A DNA stretch of 14,783 nt, taken from contig UQZM01000050.1 in the NCBI GenBank assembly GCA_900545615.1, forward strand, positions 1 through 14,783. The letters run 5' to 3'. Each line of letters opens with the position of its first letter. Positions within the stretch are counted from its first letter, which is position 1. This DNA is from an uncultured Collinsella sp. (GTDB lineage Bacteria > Actinomycetota > Coriobacteriia > Coriobacteriales > Coriobacteriaceae). The notes under the pieces were generated by a model. The model was not told the origin of the DNA, made no database searches, and was given only the letters and a program-made list of their open reading frames with translations. Made by a program: the position numbers and the translations under genes. This document shows positions 7,247 through 12,949 of this stretch, piece after piece.

Positions 7247-7518
7247 GCGTTGCCCTCTCCGGTGGGTACCAGCCTCCTGCCCATTGTGACTATCGGCATC
7301 CAAAAATTTGCGCAAAAATAACCTTTAGATGCGGCAAAAGTGGAGTTTGGTGACGGTTTGCGCGGAATTCGCTACCAATCGAGCATCTATGAACCCGTCC
7401 AAAAAATTAAAGGTGTATATTTATACACTGATTATTGCTGTGCTCAGATTGCAATTAACCGTGGACAGAAATGAAGAATGCTAAAACTGGGCTTTAGGAC
7501 AGGGGAGGCTATAACCTT
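7247..7518. other. Intergenic region, AT-rich, with one perfect palindrome
   Basis: These 272 bp separate the HMA gene from the surface protein gene. I see no convincing terminator and no clear -35/-10 pair. The notable item is the 16-bp inverted repeat at 7413-7428. A 31-codon frame (7389-7484) with a basic start and a hydrophobic middle exists but lacks a good ribosome binding site. Confidence 0.5.
7413..7428. promoter_or_regulatory. Perfect inverted repeat GTGTATA-TT-TATACAC, candidate operator
   Basis: Seven-base arms match perfectly around TT, 90 bp before the start codon of the surface protein gene, in the AT-rich part of its upstream region. It may be a binding site for a dimeric regulator. 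It also contains TATA-like hexamers that could be a -10 box, though no matching -35 is visible. Confidence 0.45.
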
Positions 7519-10071
7519 ATGAGACGAGTGGGAACACTTGGCTTGGTGGCAGCGCTTGCCGCTATCTTGGTATCGCCGCTGCCGGCGCACGCCGAAGACG
7601 CATCGGGTGCCGTTACCTACAATGCGGGAAATGGGTATTCCTTTGAGAAGCTCTCGCATCCTACGGTAGGAACGTCGCAGCCGGATGGCATCGTCGACTA
7701 CCAGGGTAACGGTGCCGTTGCCGTTCCGGGCGCCGATGGTAATACGGCCAACAACGAAGGCGATCGCGGCCAGAGCTACACTTGGGCGGCTGCGAGCTAT
7801 GGTGACTGGCTTTATGTGGGCACCTGCTATGCGGCGATGGGCAACACGCTGACGCTCATGAACAGCACGCTGGGCGATTCCTTTGATGTCGAAACCATGC
7901 GCCTGACGCTGGAGGCCATGTTTAACGGTACCTTCTTCTATGGACAGCAGAAGGAGGACGGCACGGCCGACAAGGACAGCGGCGGCATCTTGGTCAAGAT
8001 CAATACCAAGACCGGTGAGACCAAGCTGCTACTCTCTGAATCGCTCAACGGCGTCGCTCCTTTGTTCCGCAATGCCGTGAGCTATAAGGGTAAGCTCTAT
8101 TTCTGCGGCAGCGTCAGGACCAATGACGGCAAAGGCGGCCTGCCTGCTGTATACGAGATCGATCCTAAGACGGATGAGTACAAAGTTGTCTATCAGGGCC
8201 TTTCGAGCATGCAGGATTACGGTGCTGCCTACAAGCAGGGCATTTCTACCGGTATCCGCGGCATGTGCGTCCATGATGGCCAGCTCGTCATCAGTAATGT
8301 GGGTAAAGACGCGAACGGTAATTTTGTGTCGACAATCCTGACGTCGTCTGACCCCTCGAAGGGCCAGGACAGCTTCACCGAGATTGCCAACTCGGAGACG
8401 CTGTTTGGCTATCCGGCGATTCGCTATCAGGACAGCATCTACGGCGGCGCCATTTGGGATATGGTCTCGTACAATGGCCATCTCTATGCGACCATCTGCA
8501 CCGGTACGCCCGAGAACGCTCCCGATGATAATTCCATGCAGTCGTTTGCCATGGTCCGTGGCGACAAGAATGCCGACGGCAGCTATTCGTGGACTCCCAT
8601 TGTCGGCGATCAGAAGACGGACGGTGCAAAGTACTGCTTTGGCATCGATCCTGCCCGTACCCGTTCTGGCGCTGCCAACCTCATCGTCTACAACGACTAC
8701 CTCTATATCGGTGAATACAACGACGAGGAGATTGCCCTCGAGCGCATCCTGTTCAACAAATCCAACACCGAAGAGGGCGGCAAGAGCAGCATGGGTGGCG
8801 TTGACTGCTCGTTTGTGAATGCCAATCTTGAGCAGTCGGTTAACATCTATCGCATGGACAAGGACGAGAACATGGAGCTCGTCGTTGGCGATCGCACCGA
8901 CATGTTCCCCGAGGGCGGTATTTCCGGCCTGACTTCGGGCTTTGGCCGAAACGAGAACCAGTACATTTGGCGCATGCAGAAGTTCGACGGCAAGCTGTAT
9001 ATCGGTACCTTTGATACCGCGAGCCTGCTTGAGCCGATCGGCCAGTTCTCCAATGGCGACATTATCGATATGACGCCCGAGGAGTGGGACTCTCAGGTTC
9101 AGCGCCTTAGGGACCTGCTCAATCACCTGCTCGACAAGAAATCGCCTGACGACCCCATCGTTCCCGTGAACACGCTTGCGGACGATGATTCAAACGAGGC
9201 CGTCGAGGTCGATGATTCGAACGAAGCTGCTGAGGTTGATGATTCAAACAAGGCCGTCGATGTCGATGACGAGAAGACCGAGGTTGCTAAGGGCTTTGGC
9301 GATCTGAGCGATGCGCTGGAGGATGCCGCGGGCGGTCTTTGCGATCAGGCCGCGACGATGTCCCAGGACTTTGAGGACGACGCCGCTTATGTCCAGAAGA
9401 TCGATGGCGAGATCGCGTACTTCAAGTCCTTTGCCGACCAGTATCAGGACATGCTCGATAGCTATGAGAGCCTTAAGCAGCAATACGAGGATGCCTATGG
9501 CACCGAGCTGCCGAGCGATATTCAGGATGCGCTCGATAAGCTGCTGAGCGAGGAGAACCTCAAGAAGTTGCAGAGTGTCCTTACGTGCATGTGTTACCTG
9601 CGCGATGCCGAGCGCGGCTTTGATATGTATGTGACCGAGGACGGCGTGAACTTTACGACGCTGACGACCAATGGCTTTAACGATCCGTATAACCATGGTC
9701 TGCGCACCTTTGCGGTGACCAACCAGGGTCTGTGCCTTGGTACCGCCAACCCGTTCTATGGTTGCCAGGTCTGGATCCAACGCAAGGAGAATTCGGAGAA
9801 TCCGGTTGATCCCGGTACTCCGGATCCGACGGAACCCACCGATCCTTCGCAGCCGGGTGGCGGCGATCAGCCTGGCGGCAGCCAGACGGGTGGCAACGAC
9901 CAGTCGAGCAGCACCACGACCACCGTCACGACGACCGCTAAGAAGACTCCGAAGGACGGCTCGCTGCCTCGCGCTGGCGACTCGACCCTCACGCTGGTCT
10001 TGGGATTGCTGGTTGCAGCTGCCGCAGTGCTTGGCATTGCTCTCGTCTTGCGCAAGCGTTCTCGTCGCTAG
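7519..10071 (+). CDS. Sortase-anchored surface protein with interrupted beta-propeller
   Basis: An 850-residue secreted protein. A signal peptide (1-25) ends in AHA. Six blade-like repeats of the type xxxxGxLYxGt centre near residues 98, 193, 255, 322, 395 and 494. A seventh, LRTFAVTNQGLCLGTANPF, lies at 728-746 and is preceded by an Asp-box-like TEDGVNF (706-712). Between blades 6 and 7 is a predicted insert of about 190 residues (515-705): three 9-residue acidic repeats (556-582), then a largely helical, charged stretch. The C-terminus has a Pro/Gly/Thr-rich wall spacer (761-815), sorting signal LPRAG (816-820), hydrophobic span 823-843 and tail RKRSRR. Ala replaces the usual Thr in LPxTG, so a sortase with relaxed choice is implied. 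SD GGGGAGG (7502-7508) is 10 nt before ATG. Ligand unknown; an adhesion or binding role is inferred. Confidence 0.88.
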   Translation: MRRVGTLGLVAALAAILVSPLPAHAEDASGAVTYNAGNGYSFEKLSHPTVGTSQPDGIVDYQGNGAVAVPGADGNTANNEGDRGQSYTWAAASYGDWLYVGTCYAAMGNTLTLMNSTLGDSFDVETMRLTLEAMFNGTFFYGQQKEDGTADKDSGGILVKINTKTGETKLLLSESLNGVAPLFRNAVSYKGKLYFCGSVRTNDGKGGLPAVYEIDPKTDEYKVVYQGLSSMQDYGAAYKQGISTGIRGMCVHDGQLVISNVGKDANGNFVSTILTSSDPSKGQDSFTEIANSETLFGYPAIRYQDSIYGGAIWDMVSYNGHLYATICTGTPENAPDDNSMQSFAMVRGDKNADGSYSWTPIVGDQKTDGAKYCFGIDPARTRSGAANLIVYNDYLYIGEYNDEEIALERILFNKSNTEEGGKSSMGGVDCSFVNANLEQSVNIYRMDKDENMELVVGDRTDMFPEGGISGLTSGFGRNENQYIWRMQKFDGKLYIGTFDTASLLEPIGQFSNGDIIDMTPEEWDSQVQRLRDLLNHLLDKKSPDDPIVPVNTLADDDSNEAVEVDDSNEAAEVDDSNKAVDVDDEKTEVAKGFGDLSDALEDAAGGLCDQAATMSQDFEDDAAYVQKIDGEIAYFKSFADQYQDMLDSYESLKQQYEDAYGTELPSDIQDALDKLLSEENLKKLQSVLTCMCYLRDAERGFDMYVTEDGVNFTTLTTNGFNDPYNHGLRTFAVTNQGLCLGTANPFYGCQVWIQRKENSENPVDPGTPDPTEPTDPSQPGGGDQPGGSQTGGNDQSSSTTTTVTTTAKKTPKDGSLPRAGDSTLTLVLGLLVAAAAVLGIALVLRKRSRR
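9184..9264 (+). repeat. Three tandem 27-bp repeats inside the surface protein gene
   Basis: Units at 9184-9210, 9211-9237 and 9238-9264 encode DDSNEAVEV, DDSNEAAEV and DDSNKAVDV. The DNA copies differ mostly at third positions. Such units may change in number between strains. Confidence 0.92.
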
Positions 10072-10493
10072 GCTCGTCCGCGTAGCTCAATGTCCTGGAT
10101 ATCGTCGAAGTTGATGGCGATATCCCTGAGTTTGAGCAGCTTGAATGCGGGTAACGCTTCGTCGAGAATGCCCGTGCGGCTACGATAGCCGTACGTATCG
10201 TAATAGGTGACGCGCACCAAGTCGCCGCGTTTGAGGCCCTCGAGCTTTTGCGAAAGCTCGAGGGCTTTTTCTTCCGTGAGCTCACGTTTTTGCTCGACGG
10301 TGATTTCCTGCTTGCGCACGAGTTCGTAGTATCCCGTGAGGGCGGCGAAGGGCATAAACTGCGCGGCACGGCCGGCGCGGACGGCGCCATTGGCGGTGAG
10401 CTTTGGGTCGGCGGAGCGACGTCTTCCCTCGGGGTCCGCTAGGCGTTCAAAAGGTGTCGGTGGCCGCATCGGCTGTTGCTGGGACTTAGGCAC
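10068..10493 (-). CDS. YolD-like protein, partner of the Y-family polymerase
   Basis: A 141-residue protein. The YolD-like features are the conserved AAQFMPFAALTGYYELVRKQE region (43-63) and the beta-rich C-terminal half with YYDTYGYRSRTGILDE (97-112) and INFDDIQDIEL (127-137). In Firmicutes such proteins are co-transcribed with UvrX/UmuC-like polymerases and are proposed to be UmuD-like accessory factors; the mechanism is not settled. The GTG start (10491-10493) has a strong AGGAGG 5 nt upstream and overlaps the end of the polymerase gene by 8 nt, so translation is probably coupled. The coding strand hides a perfect hairpin (10236-10265), which encodes ALELSQKLEG. Its stop codon overlaps that of the convergent surface protein gene in a shared CTAG. 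Confidence 0.85.
   Translation of the reverse strand: MPKSQQQPMRPPTPFERLADPEGRRRSADPKLTANGAVRAGRAAQFMPFAALTGYYELVRKQEITVEQKRELTEEKALELSQKLEGLKRGDLVRVTYYDTYGYRSRTGILDEALPAFKLLKLRDIAINFDDIQDIELRGRA
10236..10272 (+). terminator. Perfect intrinsic terminator, antisense inside the yolD-like gene
   Basis: A perfect 13-bp stem (10236-10248 with 10253-10265, arm GCCCTCGAGCTTT) and a TGCG loop are followed directly by TTTTTCTT. It works in the plus direction only: read leftward, the stem is followed by CTCAAAC with no T tract. It lies 165 nt past the surface protein stop and is the most likely end of that transcript. Confidence 0.85.
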
Positions 10494-11991
10494 GATGTCC
10501 TCCTACCTGATCGTTGCGTTCGCGCGCGGTGGCGCCAGTGGTAAAGCTTAATCCCTTGACGAGCGCGTTCTTGCCGTACTTGCCCTTTACGGCCAGGACG
10601 GCGCGCGCTAAGTCACGTTCGCGCTCATCGGCCTCGATATCGCTGAATAGATCGATGGTGGCAAATTCCTCGGGCATGAGGTTGCCAAATCCCAGGTTGA
10701 TGCGCTTGACCGGTCGTTTGGGATCGACAGTCTGCGCCCAGAGCTCATCGAAATAGCCCATGATCTTCTTAAACGAATTGGTACGCTCGGGCAGCTTTCG
10801 CGAGGCGTTAGAGTGCGCAAAGAGTGCGGCATAGCCACCGCGCGGTTTGCCGCCATGCTCTCCCACAAAGATGCCATCGATTGCCTGCGCTTCGCGCACC
10901 AGGCGACGCCGTTCGTCATCGCGCTGGACGGGCTTGGGCGCACGGGGCGCGAGCTCGGGGCCGGCGGTTGCGGTGGGTTCGATACTCGACGTGCTCAAGC
11001 GCAGGTGCCCGCATCCGTCCACATACTGCGCTGTACCGCTGGCGTCGAGGCGGCGTATGTCGGCGCGTTCGCTCGCGTAGCCCACAAAGAGCGAGATGCT
11101 GTCACAGACCACGTGCTTATCGACCAAGTCTAAAACGGCGTTGTCGACCATCTCGCGCAAGACGGTATAGGCCTGTTCGTAGGCATAACCCTTCGAGAGC
11201 ACCTGTCCTGTGGTGGTCGAAGTTGCTTGCGGGCGATAGGCTTGGATATCGGCGATGGTTGTCGGCTCGCGCCCGAAGGCATGGTCGATGAGATACTCGG
11301 CATTGACGCCGAGCTCGTCGTAGAGCAGGTTTTCGTCGAGCGCCGCGACGCCCATCAGATCGTAGACGCCGTATTTCTCGAGACGGGCCGCCACGCCGGG
11401 CCCGATGCCCCAGATGTCGGTGATGGGGCGGTGAGGCCAGATTTCCTTGCGAAAGGTCTCGTCGTCGAGTATGCCGATGCGGCTGGGTACGTGCTTGGCG
11501 GTAATGTCGAGTGCCACCTTGGCTTGGAATAAGTTGGGGCCGATGCCAACCGTTGCCGTGATGCCGGTGCGCCCCAGGACCTCATCACGCAGCATACAGG
11601 CGAAGCCTTTGGCATTAGTGTGGTAGAGGTCTAGATAGGGCGTCACGTCGATAAAGCATTCGTCGATTGAATAGACGTGAATGTCTTGCGGGCTCACGTA
11701 TTCCAGATAGATGCCGTAGATTTGCGCCGACACTTCCATGTAATGCTGCATGCGCGGTACGGCCTTGATGTAGTCGATGCCGTCGGGAATCTCGAACAGA
11801 CGGCAACGGTTGTGTATCCCGAGGTCCTTCATGGCCTGTGTGATGGCGAGGCAGATGGTCGTGCGTCCGCGCGATTCGTCGGCAACGACCAGGCACGTAG
11901 TGAGTGGGTCGAGTCCGCGGTCGACGCACTCGACGCTGGCATAAAACGTCTTGAGGTCGATGCAGATATAGGTGTGCTGCTCGTGCGCCAT
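10486..11991 (-). CDS. Y-family translesion DNA polymerase (UmuC/UvrX type)
   Basis: A 501-residue error-prone polymerase for lesion bypass. The palm metal residues are D12 in CIDLKTFYASVE (10-21) and D110-E111 in YSIDECFIDV (107-116). A helix-hairpin-helix in the thumb region reads IWGIGPGVAARLEKYGV (193-209). The little finger starts near LSKGYAYEQAY (265-275). Near the end, TIDLF (445-449) sits where these enzymes have the beta-clamp QLxLF peptide, followed by the family tail KGKYGKNALVKG (469-480). About 75 residues (near 306-385) appear inserted between VGYASER and the GGYAALF...RKLPERTNS segment. ATG at 11989-11991 is preferred over GTG at 12012 because AAAGGG lies 5 nt upstream and the GTG falls in the operator region. 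It is the first gene of an SOS-type cassette with the YolD-like gene. Confidence 0.93.
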   Translation of the reverse strand: MAHEQHTYICIDLKTFYASVECVDRGLDPLTTCLVVADESRGRTTICLAITQAMKDLGIHNRCRLFEIPDGIDYIKAVPRMQHYMEVSAQIYGIYLEYVSPQDIHVYSIDECFIDVTPYLDLYHTNAKGFACMLRDEVLGRTGITATVGIGPNLFQAKVALDITAKHVPSRIGILDDETFRKEIWPHRPITDIWGIGPGVAARLEKYGVYDLMGVAALDENLLYDELGVNAEYLIDHAFGREPTTIADIQAYRPQATSTTTGQVLSKGYAYEQAYTVLREMVDNAVLDLVDKHVVCDSISLFVGYASERADIRRLDASGTAQYVDGCGHLRLSTSSIEPTATAGPELAPRAPKPVQRDDERRRLVREAQAIDGIFVGEHGGKPRGGYAALFAHSNASRKLPERTNSFKKIMGYFDELWAQTVDPKRPVKRINLGFGNLMPEEFATIDLFSDIEADERERDLARAVLAVKGKYGKNALVKGLSFTTGATARERNDQVGGHRA

Positions 11992-12004
11992 CCGTGCCCT
12001 TTCA

Positions 12005-12020
12005 TCAAACACATGTTCTT
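12005..12020. promoter_or_regulatory. Probable second LexA box
   Basis: TCAAACACATGTTCTT keeps 9 of 12 consensus positions, including 7 of 8 in the core GAAC-N4-GTTC. Its centre is 17 bp from box 1, a weaker downstream site between start point and ribosome binding site. Confidence 0.55.
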
Positions 12021-12021
12021 A

Positions 12022-12037
12022 TCGAATACCTGTTCGA
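12022..12037. promoter_or_regulatory. LexA (SOS) box 1
   Basis: TCGAATACCTGTTCGA matches the Gram-positive/actinobacterial SOS consensus TCGAAC-N4-GTTCGA with one mismatch (T for C at 12027). It covers the -10 edge and predicted start of the polymerase promoter, so LexA binding would block initiation. Confidence 0.85.
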
Positions 12038-12065
12038 TAATACCCGCTCATCCGGACATCGTCAA
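12037..12065 (-). promoter_or_regulatory. Leftward sigma-70 promoter of the polymerase cassette
   Basis: On the minus strand, -35 TTGACG (12065-12060) and -10 TATTAT (12042-12037) are separated by exactly 17 bp. This is the best promoter match in the window. Its -10 box touches the first LexA-type site. Confidence 0.85.
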
Positions 12066-12066
12066 A

Positions 12067-12101
12067 ACCTGCCAAAAAGGGACTGGTTTGTTTTGGTAGG
12101 T
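12067..12101 (+). repeat. 35-bp hairpin repeat family B, copy 1
   Basis: Arms ACCTGCCAAAA (12067-12077) and TTTTGGTAGGT (12091-12101) pair over 11 bp with one G-U pair. The loop is AGGGACTGGTTTG. The element lies 1 bp beyond the -35 box of the polymerase promoter and upstream of the small dehydrogenase-like gene. Confidence 0.85.
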
Positions 12102-12228
12102 ATGGTCGTGCGGCTTCATCGGGGTTTTAACGCAGTCCTAAAGAGCGCGAAACAGCTCGGAAAAGCTCGCTTCGTAGCATGGGCCTAACGATTGATGCCG
12201 CTTATACGCACGGAAGGTTGTGGAAAAG

Positions 12229-12750
12229 ATGGTCAACTATGGGTTTGGTATGCCGACTCGCCTTGTTGCGGATGGGGATGTGGCTCGCTGGTGCGGGCGA
12301 TTGGTTGCCCACTATGGCGGCACCAAGGCGCTGGTCGTGCTGGGAGGCGACAAGCACACGCGCGATGAGCTTGTCTCGGCGGCACTCGGCTCGGTTGATC
12401 GAGCTCTGCTCGAGCGCGTGCTTTTCCGCTGCGGCTCGGTTGGCGATGGGGGAGACGAGCTAATCGACGAAGCCGTGGCCCTGGCGACCGACGAAGGCGT
12501 GGACTTTGTCTTGGCGATCGGCGATGCCGATACTGCCGGCTTTGCACGCGAGCTCGCCCGTCGCATGGCGGCGCTCGATGCCGGCGAAGACGGCTTTGTG
12601 CCTTATGGATGCATTGTCTCGGAGGGCAAGGTGCCTGCCGTCGTGGGTGCCGGCGAGGTTCCCGTTTTTGCCATTATCGCGCCCGAACTGCTGGAGGGCA
12701 TTGGGTCTCCTCTGCGTGAGTTGCTCGGCAGCGTGTGCGCCGCGGCCTAA
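12229..12750 (+). CDS. Isolated N-terminal domain resembling iron-containing alcohol dehydrogenase
   Basis: A 173-residue protein. The start MVNYGFGMPTRLVADG and the following GRLVAHYGGTKALVVLGG (23-40) match the opening of iron-dependent alcohol dehydrogenases (BdhA/YqdH type). The segment DEGVDFVLAIG (88-98) aligns with the part before their GGGSVID nucleotide-binding loop, which here reads GDADTAG. The metal-binding half (about 200 more residues with the Asp/His ligands) is absent, and downstream sequence is repeats, not a broken remainder. It cannot be a normal dehydrogenase. It may be a decayed remnant or a domain with a new role. The frame is open with ordinary codon use, which favours a maintained gene. 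ATG 12229 is chosen over GTG 12220 from the family start pattern; the SD is weak (AAGG, 11 nt away). It is flanked by family B hairpins. Confidence 0.65.
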   Translation: MVNYGFGMPTRLVADGDVARWCGRLVAHYGGTKALVVLGGDKHTRDELVSAALGSVDRALLERVLFRCGSVGDGGDELIDEAVALATDEGVDFVLAIGDADTAGFARELARRMAALDAGEDGFVPYGCIVSEGKVPAVVGAGEVPVFAIIAPELLEGIGSPLRELLGSVCAAA

Positions 12751-12751
12751 T

Positions 12752-12786
12752 ATGTGCCATAAAGGGACGGATTATTTTTGGTTGGT
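12752..12786 (+). repeat. 35-bp hairpin repeat family B, copy 2
   Basis: A more diverged copy: arms ATGTGCCATAA (12752-12762) and TTTTGGTTGGT (12776-12786), loop AGGGACGGATTAT. It begins 1 bp after the stop of the dehydrogenase-like gene and has the same orientation as copy 1. Confidence 0.7.
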
Positions 12787-12796
12787 AAAGCGTTTG

Positions 12797-12831
12797 ACCT
12801 GCCAAAATAAACCTGTCCCTTTTTGGTCGGT
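12797..12831 (-). repeat. 35-bp hairpin repeat family B, copy 3 (inverted)
   Basis: Arms ACCTGCCAAAA (12797-12807) and TTTTGGTCGGT (12821-12831); the loop TAAACCTGTCCCT is the reverse complement of the family loop. It lies 10 bp from copy 2 in opposite orientation, so the pair can fold into one longer hairpin, as in REP doublets. The pair may also act as the 3' end structure of the gene before it. Confidence 0.8.
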
Positions 12832-12873
12832 CGCCGTTTGGGGGCGGATTGGCAACGCTCGCTGATTACGGTC

Positions 12874-12901
12874 TTGACCTGCGCTAGAATAAGGTTATCT
12901 G
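12874..12901 (+). promoter_or_regulatory. Possible pgi promoter
   Basis: -35 TTGACC (12874-12879) and -10 TATCTG (12896-12901) are 16 bp apart. A better -10 hexamer, TAGAAT (12885-12890), has no matching -35. The placement is tentative. Confidence 0.4.
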
Positions 12902-12908
12902 ATTATCC

Positions 12909-12930
12909 GGGCGCATGGAGATATGCGCCC
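12909..12930 (+). promoter_or_regulatory. Leader hairpin before pgi
   Basis: A perfect 8-bp stem GGGCGCAT / ATGCGCCC (12909-12916, 12923-12930) closes a GGAGAT loop. It ends 8 nt before the AGGAGG ribosome binding site and would lie at the 5' end of the mRNA, perhaps protecting it. Confidence 0.6.
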
Positions 12931-12949
12931 GTATGTTGAGGAGGACTTT

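Noticed and set aside
7389..7484. 31-codon frame as a real gene
   Set aside because: No good ribosome binding site and no recognisable family; kept only as a low-interest observation.
8029..9126. Minus-strand frame of 365 codons opposite the surface protein gene
   Set aside because: No ribosome binding site or domain; it mirrors the beta-propeller coding sequence.
9184..9264. CRISPR-like array
   Set aside because: The 27-bp units are directly adjacent without spacers and are in frame with the protein.
12067..12831. Complete insertion sequence or MITE with target duplications
   Set aside because: No transposase and no clear flanking duplications; the copies are short hairpins in mixed orientation.
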